From Longimicrobium terrae (lineage in GTDB: Bacteria; Gemmatimonadota; Gemmatimonadetes; Longimicrobiales; Longimicrobiaceae), in contig NZ_JACHIA010000029.1 of NCBI RefSeq assembly GCF_014202995.1, forward strand, positions 1-64,000: DNA of 64,000 nucleotides. Reading direction: 5' to 3'. The position numbers were made by a program, and so were the translations under genes. The notes beneath the pieces were generated by a model. The model saw nothing but the letters and a program-made list of their open reading frames with translations. It had not been told where the DNA came from and did no database searches. This document shows positions 16,427 through 24,741 of this stretch, piece by piece. Position 1 is the first letter of the stretch. Each line of letters begins with the position of its first letter.

Positions 16427-16816
16427 GTGAGCGAGGCACCTGATCCGCGCCGCATCCCCGTCGAGGCCATCCGGGAAGCGGCCAGACGCGCCGTAGCCCA
16501 AACCTCGCTGCGCGCCGTGGCGAGGGCGATCCCAATGAGCCCCATGGGGCTGCAGCACTTCGTCAACGGGACTTCGCCCTATCGCGGCACGCTGCGCAAG
16601 CTCACCGCGTGGTACGTGAACCGGACCGGCAGCCCGGGAGAATTCTCGGAAGAAACGGTGCGGGCGGCGCTCGCGATTCTGCTTGACGGCATTGCCGACG
16701 AGCAGCAGCCCGCGGCGCGCGTACAACTGCTCACGCTGCTGGTGCACCAGCACCAGAAGGCGGGCACCGAGCCGCCCGCGTGGCTGGTCGGCATGCTGCA
16801 GAGCGAAGGCGGCTGA
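16427..16816 (+). CDS. HTH-like hypothetical protein, 129 aa
   Basis: Starts with GTG at 16427, with GGGGAGG five bases upstream. Residues 20-60 (SLRAVARAIPMSPMGLQHFV, then NGTSPYRGTLRKLTAWYV) have the spacing of an XRE/Cro-type helix-turn-helix: a conserved 'VAxxxxMsxxgLxxfl.G.sp' pattern. The C-terminal half is helical (VRAALAILLDGI, VQLLTLLVHQHQ). It may be a small DNA-binding regulator. It is alone between a regulatory AT-rich upstream region and a strong terminator. Confidence 0.65.
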   Translation: MSEAPDPRRIPVEAIREAARRAVAQTSLRAVARAIPMSPMGLQHFVNGTSPYRGTLRKLTAWYVNRTGSPGEFSEETVRAALAILLDGIADEQQPAARVQLLTLLVHQHQKAGTEPPAWLVGMLQSEGG

Positions 16817-16837
16817 GCGCTGGACGACAAACGCGTC

Positions 16838-16867
16838 GGGGCGCCGGAGATCACTCTCCGGCGCCCC
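16838..16867. terminator. Strong terminator shared by convergent genes
   Basis: A perfect 12-bp stem GGGGCGCCGGAG / CTCCGGCGCCCC with a six-base loop lies 22 bp after the HTH-like gene and 106 bp after the end of the polyamine operon coming from the other side. It can serve both directions. Confidence 0.85.
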
Positions 16868-16972
16868 GTCTTGCGTGCCTGTTCCGCCGCGCAGCCCTCG
16901 ATCGTCCGCGCTGGCGAGCCGCGAGGAACGACTCGGCGACCGATGCGCCGCCTGACCCGCTCACAATCTCCG

Positions 16973-18520
16973 TCAGCCGCGGCCCAGCCGGGTCATGGCG
17001 CGGTCCGCGGCGGTGACGCCGCAGTGCTGCGCTTCTTCAAACAACGACAGGCCGCTCAGGTCCGAGTGGGCGTAGAACACCGGACCGTCCGCGTCCACCA
17101 GCGCGCGCCGGCCGGGGTCCGCCAGAAAGCCCGGGGTGGGGCGCACCATCGCGTGGCCCATGCGCATGATGTCCACGCGCGACACGCAGGCGCGGATGTC
17201 GGGGTGCGCGCGCTCCAAGTCCGCCAGGATCGCGTCCTTCCACTCCGCCCAGCCGCGCCGCAGCAGAAGCTTGCGCGCCTCCGCGGGCGGCACGTCGGAA
17301 AGCGCGTGGTAGTACGTCCACACCGTGCGCTCCGGCTGCACGGCGTACGTCTGGTGCGTCGCCACCACGTAGCCCAGCCCGGGCGATCCGTGGATCACGT
17401 TGTCCCACGCGGGCTCAAAGCCGCGCTCCGCCGGCCAGCGCTCCAGCACCAGGTTGGCTGTAAGCCAGGGCGAATAATCGAAGCGAACCCGCGGTGCACC
17501 CTGCACCACGTGTGGCGCCAGAAACGAGGGCGCGGCCCAGATCACCGCGTCCGCGCGGAACTCCGCGTCCCCCGCCAGCACCCGCATCCCGGAACCGAGC
17601 GCCTCCACCCGGTGCACGGGCATCCCCGTGCGCACGTGGGCGCCTACCCGCTCCAGCAGCCGCGCCGTGATCCACCCGTTCCCCTCCGGCCAGGTGAGCG
17701 GTCCGTGCTCGTCGTCGTCCACCGGGCGGGCGGAGAAGTAGTGTATGCCCGCCCAGGCCGAGGTGTCCGCGGCGCGGGAGCCGTAATCATCCCGCGTGGC
17801 GTAATCCACGTACCACCGCAGCCCGGGCGAGCGGAACCCGCGCGCGTCCATCCACGCCGCCATCGACACGCCATCCAGCGGGGAAGGGCGGGCGCCGCGG
17901 GCCGAGGGAACGGTGAACTGGCCGGTGGCGCGCATGGCCGTCATCTCGTCGCGAAAGCGGAGCATCTCGTCGCGGTCCGCCGTCGTCTCCACCAGCGCGT
18001 TCTCCAGCCCCTCGTGCCACACGCCCCAGCGGTGGATGCGCTCCCTGGGCGAGGATACCAGCGTCCGCTCATCCCACGTGCCGTCACGCAGCACGCCGAG
18101 TTCCTCGAACAGTTCGCGGACGAGCGTCGCACCCGTGTCCGGAACGGGGACATAGTGCGCGGCCCACGGATAGGCGGAAATCTCGTCCTTCCCGCCGCGC
18201 GCGTTGCCGCCGGCGTGGTCCTCCAGTTCCAGCAGCACGAAATCCGTAAAGCCGCGCTTCCGCAGCCGCCACGCCGCGGACAGGCCGGCGATTCCGCCGC
18301 CCACGATCACCAGGGGAACGCGCTCCGTCCGGCGCACGGCGGGGACGGCGGCGCGGTCGCGCAGGCGGTGGGCGCGCGCGCCGCCGTCATCCACAAAGCC
18401 GCCCGCGACGGCGCGCTCCGTCTTGGGCGCGCACGCAACGAAGGGCGCGGCGACGGCCGAAGCCGCGGCCGCGCCCAGAAACGCCCGGCGCGAAATGCCT
18501 ACTGGGTGATCCGCTCCCAC
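16973..18520 (-). CDS. TAT-exported FAD-dependent amine oxidase-like protein
   Basis: A 515-aa flavoprotein. The N-terminus has a twin-arginine signal (SRRAFLGAAAASAVAAPFVA) followed by a cysteine, so it may be a TAT lipoprotein. Residues 69-90 are the FAD-binding VIVGGGIAGLSAAWRLRKRG, and GNGWITARLLERVG and the C-terminal DGPVFYAHSDLSG fit the amine oxidase / NAD(P)-binding Rossmann family (PF01593-like). It would act outside the cytoplasmic membrane. GTG start at 18520, overlapping the end of the spermidine-synthase-like gene by 22 bp. As last gene of the polyamine operon it could oxidise a polyamine or a polyamine conjugate, but that substrate is only inferred from context. Confidence 0.85.
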   Translation of the reverse strand: MGADHPVGISRRAFLGAAAASAVAAPFVACAPKTERAVAGGFVDDGGARAHRLRDRAAVPAVRRTERVPLVIVGGGIAGLSAAWRLRKRGFTDFVLLELEDHAGGNARGGKDEISAYPWAAHYVPVPDTGATLVRELFEELGVLRDGTWDERTLVSSPRERIHRWGVWHEGLENALVETTADRDEMLRFRDEMTAMRATGQFTVPSARGARPSPLDGVSMAAWMDARGFRSPGLRWYVDYATRDDYGSRAADTSAWAGIHYFSARPVDDDEHGPLTWPEGNGWITARLLERVGAHVRTGMPVHRVEALGSGMRVLAGDAEFRADAVIWAAPSFLAPHVVQGAPRVRFDYSPWLTANLVLERWPAERGFEPAWDNVIHGSPGLGYVVATHQTYAVQPERTVWTYYHALSDVPPAEARKLLLRRGWAEWKDAILADLERAHPDIRACVSRVDIMRMGHAMVRPTPGFLADPGRRALVDADGPVFYAHSDLSGLSLFEEAQHCGVTAADRAMTRLGRG

Positions 18521-19989
18521 TCTTCGCTGTAGTAGCGCACCAGCACCTGGTCGTCCAGCCGGTTGGCGCGGACGGCCAGGCGCTGCATGTCGATGGGAAA
18601 CTGGAAGAGCGCGGGGATGTCGCCCGCGGTCAGGTAGCGCAGCCCGGCGGGGAGGCGCGCGGGCGGCTGATAATCATCTCCCGCCAGCACGAATCCCCAT
18701 TCGCCGAAGCTGGGCACGTACAGGTGATAGGGCCAGGTGCGCAGGCCGGCTTCGCGGAGCGTGGCGTCGATGCTCCAGAACGCGGAGCGCGCAAAGAGCG
18801 GCGACGTGCTCTGCACCACGATGCGCGCGCCGGGGTTCAGGTGCCGGCGCAGCAGGCGGTAGAAGGCGGTCGTATACAACTTGCCGACCGCGTAGTTGCT
18901 GGGATCGGGAAAGTCCACCACCACGAAGTCGAACTTCGCCGGGTTGGCGTCCAGCCAGCGCATGGCGTCGGCGTTGATCACGTGCACGCGCGGCGAGTTC
19001 AGCGCCCCGCCGTTCAGCCGCACCATCTCCGCGTGCGTGCGAAAAAGCTGCGTCATCTGCGCGTCCAGGTCCACCAGCGTCACGCGTACGCCGGGGTAGC
19101 GCAGGACCTCGCGCGCGGCCAGCCCGTCGCCGCCGCCCAGGACCAGCACGCTGCGCGCGGCGGGGAGCGAGGCCAGCCCCGGGTGCACCAGCGCCTCGTG
19201 GTACCGGTACTCGTCGCGCGAGCTGAACTGCAGGTGGCCGTTCAGAAACAGCCGCAGGTCGTCCTTCCACGCCGTCAGCACGATGCGCTGGTACGGCGAG
19301 TTGCGGGAAAGGACGACGGGATCGGCGTACAGGCTGCTTTCCGCCGTGCGCGTGATCCGTTCCGCCGCGGCGAACCCGGCCACGAGGAGGGCGAGGGTGG
19401 CAATGCTCCCCGCCACGAGCGCCTTGCGGTTGGGGAGCAGGTCGCGGAACAGCCACGTGCTCCACAGCGCCACCGCGGCGTTGATGATGCCGAACGCCAG
19501 CGCGCTGCGCGCCATTCCCAGGTACGGAACCAGGACCAGGGGAAAGAGGAGCGAGGCCCCCAGCGCGCCCAGGTAGTCGAAGGTGAGCACGCTGCTGACG
19601 ACGTCCTTGAACTCCAGCCGGTCGCGCAGCAGCCGCATCAGCAGCGGAATCTCCAGCCCCACCAGGATGCCGATGATCATCACCAGCACGTACAGCAGCA
19701 CGCGGAAGGCGTCCGTGTAGGCGAAGGCGAGAAACAGCAGGGTGGACGAGAAACCGCCCACGATGGCCACCATGAGCTCCGTGGCCACGAAGCGCGCCGC
19801 CACGCCGCGGATCACGAAGCGCGACAGCCAGCTCCCCACCCCCATGGCGAACAGGTAGGTGCCGATGATGGTGGAAAACTGCGTGACGCTGTCGCCGAGC
19901 AGGTAGCTGGCGAGCGCGCCGGCCACGAGCTCGTAGATGAGCCCGCAGGCGGCTATGAGGAGCACGGTGACGAACATCGCCGCGTTCAC
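18499..19989 (-). CDS. Membrane-embedded spermidine synthase-like aminopropyltransferase
   Basis: A 496-aa fusion of a membrane part and an enzyme. The first 230 residues contain about seven helices (e.g. FVTVLLIAACGLIYELVAGA, VLLYVLVMIIGILVGLEIPL). The C-terminal half is a spermidine-synthase Rossmann domain with VLVLGGGDGLAAREVLRY (residue 284 onward), VTLVDLDAQM, and VVVDFPDPSNYAVGKLYT carrying the catalytic aspartate region. Such proteins are thought to move an aminopropyl group from decarboxylated AdoMet to an amine. GTG at 19989, an alternative ATG 12 bases in. It sits between DUF350 and the flavin oxidase genes and uses, by inference, the product of the AdoMetDC-like gene at the start of the operon. 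Confidence 0.92.
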   Translation of the reverse strand: MNAAMFVTVLLIAACGLIYELVAGALASYLLGDSVTQFSTIIGTYLFAMGVGSWLSRFVIRGVAARFVATELMVAIVGGFSSTLLFLAFAYTDAFRVLLYVLVMIIGILVGLEIPLLMRLLRDRLEFKDVVSSVLTFDYLGALGASLLFPLVLVPYLGMARSALAFGIINAAVALWSTWLFRDLLPNRKALVAGSIATLALLVAGFAAAERITRTAESSLYADPVVLSRNSPYQRIVLTAWKDDLRLFLNGHLQFSSRDEYRYHEALVHPGLASLPAARSVLVLGGGDGLAAREVLRYPGVRVTLVDLDAQMTQLFRTHAEMVRLNGGALNSPRVHVINADAMRWLDANPAKFDFVVVDFPDPSNYAVGKLYTTAFYRLLRRHLNPGARIVVQSTSPLFARSAFWSIDATLREAGLRTWPYHLYVPSFGEWGFVLAGDDYQPPARLPAGLRYLTAGDIPALFQFPIDMQRLAVRANRLDDQVLVRYYSEEWERITQ

Positions 19990-20035
19990 GCGCGCGGCTC
20001 CGTCCGCCGGCGCGCGCGGTGCGGCGGGGGCGGCT

Positions 20036-20245
20036 TCACCAGATGGCGGCGGCGATGACGATGGAGATGCCGATGGACATGGCGCCCACGACGATGGCCA
20101 GCGCGGTGTTGTGCTCGTCGATGATTTCCTTCCACAGCGAGCCCGGCGTGAGCCGGTCCATGAGCATGAAGGCGCCCACGAACAGCACGATGCCCAGCAC
20201 CGCGTAAACCGCCGCGGCCCCCAGGTGGTTCAGCAGATCTTCCAC
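20036..20245 (-). CDS. DUF350 family membrane protein
   Basis: A 69-aa protein with two membrane helices (AAAVYAVLGIVLFVGAFML and ALAIVVGAMSIGISIVIAAA) and the central polar motif LTPGSLWKEIIDEHNTALAI, the signature of one DUF350 repeat (YjfL type). GTG start with GGGAG five bases before. DUF350 genes are recurrent partners of membrane spermidine synthases and DUF4178 genes; the role is unknown. It lies 46 bp upstream of the synthase gene. Confidence 0.88.
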   Translation of the reverse strand: MEDLLNHLGAAAVYAVLGIVLFVGAFMLMDRLTPGSLWKEIIDEHNTALAIVVGAMSIGISIVIAAAIW

Positions 20246-20258
20246 GGGTCTCCCGGGT

Positions 20259-20450
20259 TCACTTTCCGCCCACGTAGCGTCCGGTGCCGCCGTAGTGCGG
20301 CCGGTACGCGCCGGGGTTGTCGCGCACGGAGCGCGGCACGGGCCGGCTTTCGCGCGCGCTCAGGGGGTTCCATCCCCGGTATTCGGCAAAGGCCAGCCCG
20401 CCCATCAGGGCCAGCGCGTAGACGAGGTAGCCCGGACTCCAGCGCTTCAT
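20259..20450 (-). CDS. Small membrane protein in the polyamine operon, 63 aa
   Basis: The product starts MKRWSPGYLVYALALMGGLA, one membrane helix, and continues with a basic, proline-, arginine- and glycine-rich tail (ESRPVPRSVRDNPGAYRPHY). The ATG at 20450 is preceded by GAGGAGTGAG and lies one base after the stop of the DUF4178 gene, so translation coupling is likely. I recognise no family; its position argues for a structural part in a membrane complex. Confidence 0.7.
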   Translation of the reverse strand: MKRWSPGYLVYALALMGGLAFAEYRGWNPLSARESRPVPRSVRDNPGAYRPHYGGTGRYVGGK

Positions 20451-20451
20451 C

Positions 20452-22494
20452 TCACTCCTCGTCGTCGTCGGAGCTGTCGGCCGCGTAGTCGCTTTCCGAC
20501 CAGCGCTGCCCCTCGAACGAGGCGCGCGCCAGGGTGGGAAAGATGGGCGGAATCAGCAGCAGGATCAGGGTGATGATGAACAGCGACGCCGCGGGAACGT
20601 CGCGCCGCACCTGCACGCGGTAGCTGAACGCGTGCTCGCCGTCCGGCGCCACCACCAGCCGGTAGCGCCCGGGGGGGACGGCGGCGATGCGGATGCGGCC
20701 GGAGCGCGACCCTTCGCTCCAGCTTTCGCCCTGGTCCACGCCGTGGTAGTACGACACATCGGTGCTGAACTCCCTCGCGTCCCCAGACCCGCCCTCCGGC
20801 ACCAGCAGCACGCCGAACGCGCCCCACGAGTTGTCCACCAGGGCGTTGATCATCACGTGCAGGTTGGTGGTGCGCCCCGTCAGCTCAAACGGCTGCGACA
20901 CCAGCGGCCGAGAATCCGCCGAGTCGGGCGCCGCCGCTCCGACCCCCGACTGCGCGGAGCCGGACACGGCTGCCGCGGCCGCTTCCGCTGCGGCCGCCAC
21001 CGCCGAAGCCGCGGAGTCTACCGGCGACCATCCACCTCCCGCCGCGGCCGCAGCGCCGGGGGTGAACGTCCCCGCCTCGCTCAGGATGCCGCGGCTGGCT
21101 GTTCCCGCGCGGACCATCCATCCCGCCGTCACCAGAAAGGCGAAGATCAGGGCCAGGGTCCACATGCGCCCCGCGCCTGGAGGGCCGGGCTGGTTGGCGA
21201 ACACGCCCTGTGGCCGGGGCGGTCGGTCGGTGATGCCGAACGCCCGGTAGATCTGCTCGGGCGCCACGTACTCGCCCAGCGACCACGACACCTCGTGCCC
21301 CGTCTTTTCGCGCGACAGCAGCAGCGGGGGATCGATGAAGTCATCCACCTGCGCCTTGTCGCCGGCGCGCACCTGCCAGGGAAACTCGCCCAGGACAAAG
21401 GTCGTCACCGCGTACGCCCGCTGGAAGTGGCGGAACGTCCGCCCCTCCCACTCGGCCGTGGGGCGCACGGCGCTCCGGTGCTTGGGCACGCCGGTGATGA
21501 CGGCGATGTCGTTCCAGTGCCCGCCGTATTCCGACAGGTAGCGGAAGCCACGATCGGGGTTGTGCAGCAGGTACTCGCGCCAGGAATACTCCGTCCCTTC
21601 CACGGCGATGGTGCGCTGCTGAAAGCCCAGCACCTCCCACTCGGCGCCGTGCATCTGCCCGCGCGCGCCCAGAGGAATGCGCGGCGGCACCTTGCGCCGG
21701 TCGTCAAAGCGCTGCAGCACCTGCAGCTGGCGTGAATTCCTCACGTCCAGCACGCTCTGGCAGTACTCGCAGACGGCGTTCACCGACTCGCCCGGGCGGC
21801 GCAGGGTGACCGTGCCGCCGCAATTGGGGCAGTTGAGGGTGGCCGCGCCCTGCACCCGCGTCTCCACCGGGTCCGCCAGATCGCGCAGCCCCAGCGACTC
21901 CAGCGTCACGAACTCGCCCGTGTACAGCACGGGCGCGCCGTCCGAGTAGTCCAGCGTGGCCAGCCGCCCGTCTTCGGAGCGCAGGTCCACGAAGGTGGCG
22001 TCGTCGCGCTCCCAGGTGGTGAACGGCAGTTCGCCCTCGGTGCCCGCGTAGCGCGCGCGGGTGACAACGCCCACCGTCCACCGCCCGGCGGCGCCCAGGG
22101 TGACGGCGGTGCCCGGCTTGAGCTGCCCCGAGGCGGGGAGGGCGCCGGCGTCCGGCTGGGCGAAGGTGACGGCGTACTCGTCCTGCGCATCGGAAAGCCA
22201 GCCGCTGCGCCCGTCGGCGAAGTCCAGGTGCCACTCGCTCCAGGCGCCGCTTTCCCACTGGTAGGCGATGCGGCCCACCACGGTAAAGCGCGCCCACTTG
22301 TAGCTCCCCGTGGTCCCCACGCGGATGCGCGAGGTGACCGGGGGCGGGAGCGATTCCACGCCCACCTTCTGCAGGTCCAGGTCGTGGCGCACCAGCACCG
22401 ACTTGCAGGTGGTGCACACGGTCTGCACCGCCGCGGCGGACTGAAAGACGACGGACGCCCCGCAGCTGGGGCAGTTGGTGACGGGACCGGTCAT
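20452..22494 (-). CDS. DUF4178 protein with zinc ribbons and two membrane segments
   Basis: A 680-aa protein. It begins with a zinc ribbon (CPSCGA, then CTTCKS), followed by a DUF4178 domain (GTTGSYKWARFTVVGRIAYQ, with WSEWHLDFADGRSGWLSDAQ). A second zinc ribbon (CPNCGG, CEYCQS) near residue 220 precedes a second DUF4178 copy (GAEWEVLGFQQRTIAVEG). A membrane helix lies at about 445-462, and after an alanine- and serine-rich linker (490-530) and a beta domain comes a last helix at about 633-655 with an acidic tail (SDDDEE). The ATG overlaps the stop of the AdoMetDC-like gene. Its role is unknown. The duplicated ribbon-DUF4178 arrangement suggests a scaffold for the operon's membrane enzymes. 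Confidence 0.88.
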   Translation of the reverse strand: MTGPVTNCPSCGASVVFQSAAAVQTVCTTCKSVLVRHDLDLQKVGVESLPPPVTSRIRVGTTGSYKWARFTVVGRIAYQWESGAWSEWHLDFADGRSGWLSDAQDEYAVTFAQPDAGALPASGQLKPGTAVTLGAAGRWTVGVVTRARYAGTEGELPFTTWERDDATFVDLRSEDGRLATLDYSDGAPVLYTGEFVTLESLGLRDLADPVETRVQGAATLNCPNCGGTVTLRRPGESVNAVCEYCQSVLDVRNSRQLQVLQRFDDRRKVPPRIPLGARGQMHGAEWEVLGFQQRTIAVEGTEYSWREYLLHNPDRGFRYLSEYGGHWNDIAVITGVPKHRSAVRPTAEWEGRTFRHFQRAYAVTTFVLGEFPWQVRAGDKAQVDDFIDPPLLLSREKTGHEVSWSLGEYVAPEQIYRAFGITDRPPRPQGVFANQPGPPGAGRMWTLALIFAFLVTAGWMVRAGTASRGILSEAGTFTPGAAAAAGGGWSPVDSAASAVAAAAEAAAAAVSGSAQSGVGAAAPDSADSRPLVSQPFELTGRTTNLHVMINALVDNSWGAFGVLLVPEGGSGDAREFSTDVSYYHGVDQGESWSEGSRSGRIRIAAVPPGRYRLVVAPDGEHAFSYRVQVRRDVPAASLFIITLILLLIPPIFPTLARASFEGQRWSESDYAADSSDDDEE

Positions 22495-22862
22495 CGGGCG
22501 GCGGGGACGGCGGCGTAGTCACGGTCCACGGCGCGCACCACCACGTGCGCGGCGCCCACCATCTCCCGCAGGCCGGCTTCCCAGTCCCATTCCGGGCGGG
22601 GACGGCAGCAGAACAGGTTCAGGCAGAGCGACTCGTGTTCGGGAAAGGTGTGGCAGGCCAGGTGGGATTCCGCCAGCATGCACAGGCCGGTGATGCCGCC
22701 CGGCCCCGGAAAGCGGTGCCACTGGGCGGGCGCCACGGGGTGCAGCCCCAGTTCGGCGATCAGCCGGTCAAAAAGGGCGCGCAGCACCTGCACGTCCGCC
22801 AGCGCCTGCGGACTGCAGCCGTGCGCTTCCACCAGCCATTCGCGACCGTTCATCCCGGACAT
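22491..22862 (-). CDS. S-adenosylmethionine decarboxylase-like protein (SpeD-related)
   Basis: A short (123-aa) protein with the AdoMetDC core GITGLCMLAESHLACHTFPE. In true enzymes the chain is cut between the Glu and Ser of this motif (here Glu65-Ser66) to form the pyruvoyl cofactor, and the following His and Cys are catalytic; all are present. It would make decarboxylated AdoMet, the aminopropyl donor for the synthase four genes downstream. Start unclear: ATG at 22862 or 22853, neither with a good ribosome site. It is the first gene of the operon and overlaps the DUF4178 gene (ATGA). Pairs of speD- and speE-like genes of this kind in Pseudomonas (PA4773-PA4774) have been tied to surface polyamines, as I recall. 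Confidence 0.85.
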   Translation of the reverse strand: MSGMNGREWLVEAHGCSPQALADVQVLRALFDRLIAELGLHPVAPAQWHRFPGPGGITGLCMLAESHLACHTFPEHESLCLNLFCCRPRPEWDWEAGLREMVGAAHVVVRAVDRDYAAVPAAR

Positions 22863-22978
22863 CGGTTGGATCAGCGGTTCACGGAAAATGCCGCGGGTCG
22901 CGGCGGGAACGGAAGCCGGTACGGCGGCGGCGGGCCCGCGGTTTCGGCGGATCACCGGGGACGGGGCGGAGAATACCG

Positions 22979-23010
22979 GCCCGGTTCCGCGGGCACAAGC
23001 GGAACCGGGC
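22979..23010 (-). terminator. Terminator after the DinB-family gene
   Basis: A perfect 11-bp stem GCCCGGTTCCG / CGGAACCGGGC with a ten-base loop begins 18 bp past the stop of the DinB-family gene, separating it from the polyamine operon. Confidence 0.75.
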
Positions 23011-23027
23011 GTTCGATGGGTGCGCGG

Positions 23028-23546
23028 TCAGGCCGCCAAGTAGCGTTCGCGCAGCAGCGCCAGGTGGTGGCGCTCGTGCCCGGCGGTGATCCACGCCAGG
23101 GCGCGGGCGGAGACCGCCGCGTCGCTCGCCACGCCCAGGGACCGGAGCGCGTCGTCGTCCATCGACCGGAAAAGGAGGACGGTGGCGCGTCGCACGGCTA
23201 CGTATTCCTCCATCAGGTCCGCCAGCGTGCGCGCGTCGAACCGGCCGGCGGGGACGTAGGCGTTTTCATCGAACGAGGCCAGCGGGGTGGCGTCGCCGCG
23301 GGCGATGCGCAGGGCGCGGTACACAAAGATGCGCTCCGCGTCCATGATGTGGCCCAGCACCTCGCGGATGCTCCACTTGCCCGGCGCGTAGCGGTGGCCG
23401 CCGCGTTCTTCGGGTAGCGCGCGGACAAGGCTCATCACCTCATCCAGTTGGTCCTGAAGCGGCTGCAGCGCATCGTCGCCGGGGACGCGGTCGACGTACT
23501 TGCCGTAGTAGGGCAGAAACTCGGAGGCGTCGGGTCTGGGGATCAT
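23028..23546 (-). CDS. DinB-family (YfiT-like) putative metal-dependent hydrolase
   Basis: A 172-aa four-helix-bundle protein of the DinB/YfiT superfamily. Metal-binding histidines are seen in VLGHIMDAERIFVYRALR and near the end in ITAGHERHHLALLRERYL, together with the PGKWSIREVLGHI motif. These proteins often catalyse thiol transfer or detoxification (bacillithiol-, mycothiol-type), but many have no known substrate. ATG at 23546 (MIPRPDASEFLPYYGKYV). It has its own terminator, and the 229-bp repeat E1 lies upstream. Confidence 0.9.
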   Translation of the reverse strand: MIPRPDASEFLPYYGKYVDRVPGDDALQPLQDQLDEVMSLVRALPEERGGHRYAPGKWSIREVLGHIMDAERIFVYRALRIARGDATPLASFDENAYVPAGRFDARTLADLMEEYVAVRRATVLLFRSMDDDALRSLGVASDAAVSARALAWITAGHERHHLALLRERYLAA

Positions 23547-23593
23547 GATCTCGGCGTGTTGTGGCGGGTAAGGGTGCGGAGGCCGTCTGTGAC

Positions 23594-23822
23594 AACTGCC
23601 GTTTCACACGGAGGCCACGGAGGAAGCACGGAGGTCACGGAGGAAGATCAACAGCATGTCTCACGCAGAGCAGCAGAGTAGCAGAGAACAACGGATGAAA
23701 ATGATCCACCCTGATTCCCTGATCTTTTCTCTGCGTCTCTGCTGCTCTGCGTGATGCTTGTCGTTCTCTGTTCCTCCGTGACCTCCATGTACCCTCCGTG
23801 CCCTCCGTGTGAAACGGCAGTT
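23594..23822. repeat. Repeat family E, copy E1: 229-bp inverted repeat
   Basis: The ends are a perfect 21-nt inverted repeat (23594-23614 with 23802-23822). Inside is a second pair of perfect 18-nt arms (23661-23678 with 23737-23754). The outer half consists of CACGGAGG/GGTCACGGAGG units, the inner half of CGCAGAG units. It fills nearly the whole gap between argF and the DinB-family gene. The sequence is typical of widespread 'CGCAGAG' dispersed elements of many bacteria. Confidence 0.85.
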
Positions 23823-23829
23823 CCTGGTA

Positions 23830-24741
23830 TCAGCCCATCAGCGTAGCCATGATGGCCTTCTGCACGTGCAGGCGGTTCTCGGCCTCGTCCCACACGCGCG
23901 AACGGGGACCTTCCAGCACGCCCTCGGTCACTTCCTCGCCGCGGTGCGCGGGCAGGCAGTGCAGGAAGACGGCGCGGTCCGTGGCGGTTTCCATCATCTC
24001 CTCGGTGATGCAGTAGCCCTGGAAGTCCGCCGCGCGCTTGGCCGATTCGTCTTCCTGGCCCATGCTGGCCCACACGTCGGTGTTCACCACGTCCGCGCCC
24101 GCCACCGCCTCGGCCGGATCGCGGGTGGTGATGATGTTGGCCGCGCCGCGCGCCCGCTCCAGGATGGCCGCGTCCGGCTCGTACCCGGCGGGATACGCGA
24201 GGCGCAGCTCAAAGCCCAGCCGGTACGCCGCGTTCAGCCACGAGTTGGCCATGTTGTTGCCGTCGCCCACCCACGCCACCTTCACCCCCGACAGGTCCGC
24301 GCCGAAGTTTTCCTGGATGGTCAGCAGATCCGCCATGATCTGGCAGGGGTGCAGCAGGTCGGTGAGCCCGTTGATGATGGGCACCGAGCCGTACGTGGCC
24401 AGGTCCACCAAGTCCTGCTGGTCGAAGGTGCGGATCATGATGCCGTCCACGTAGCGCGACAGCACGCGCGCCATGTCGCGGATTGGCTCGCCGCGCCCCA
24501 GCTGGATGTCGCGCGAGGACAGAAAGAGCGCGTGCCCGCCCAGCTGCACCGTTCCCACCTCGAACGAAACCCGGGTGCGCGTGCTGCTCTTGGCAAAGAT
24601 CATTGCCAGCGTCTTGCCGGCCAGCGGCTTTTCGGTGTACTCGCCGCGCTTCATGCGGGCGGCCAGGTCAAGGGTGTCCAGCAGCTCCTGGCGGCTGAAA
24701 TCCGGAATCTGCAGAAAGTGGCGAACGGTGCGCTGGCTCAT
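23830..24741 (-). CDS. argF: Ornithine carbamoyltransferase
   Basis: Condenses ornithine and carbamoyl phosphate to citrulline in arginine biosynthesis. The 303-aa product has the carbamoyl-phosphate site SSTRTRVSFE, LHPCQIMADL, and the ornithine-binding FLHCLPAHRGEEV. ATG at 24741 (MSQRTVRHFLQIPDF). No other arg genes are in the window. A divergent promoter region of 294 bp separates it from the metalloprotease genes. A transcript passing through E1 could reach the DinB gene, but the long hairpins there make that doubtful. Confidence 0.97.
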   Translation of the reverse strand: MSQRTVRHFLQIPDFSRQELLDTLDLAARMKRGEYTEKPLAGKTLAMIFAKSSTRTRVSFEVGTVQLGGHALFLSSRDIQLGRGEPIRDMARVLSRYVDGIMIRTFDQQDLVDLATYGSVPIINGLTDLLHPCQIMADLLTIQENFGADLSGVKVAWVGDGNNMANSWLNAAYRLGFELRLAYPAGYEPDAAILERARGAANIITTRDPAEAVAGADVVNTDVWASMGQEDESAKRAADFQGYCITEEMMETATDRAVFLHCLPAHRGEEVTEGVLEGPRSRVWDEAENRLHVQKAIMATLMG

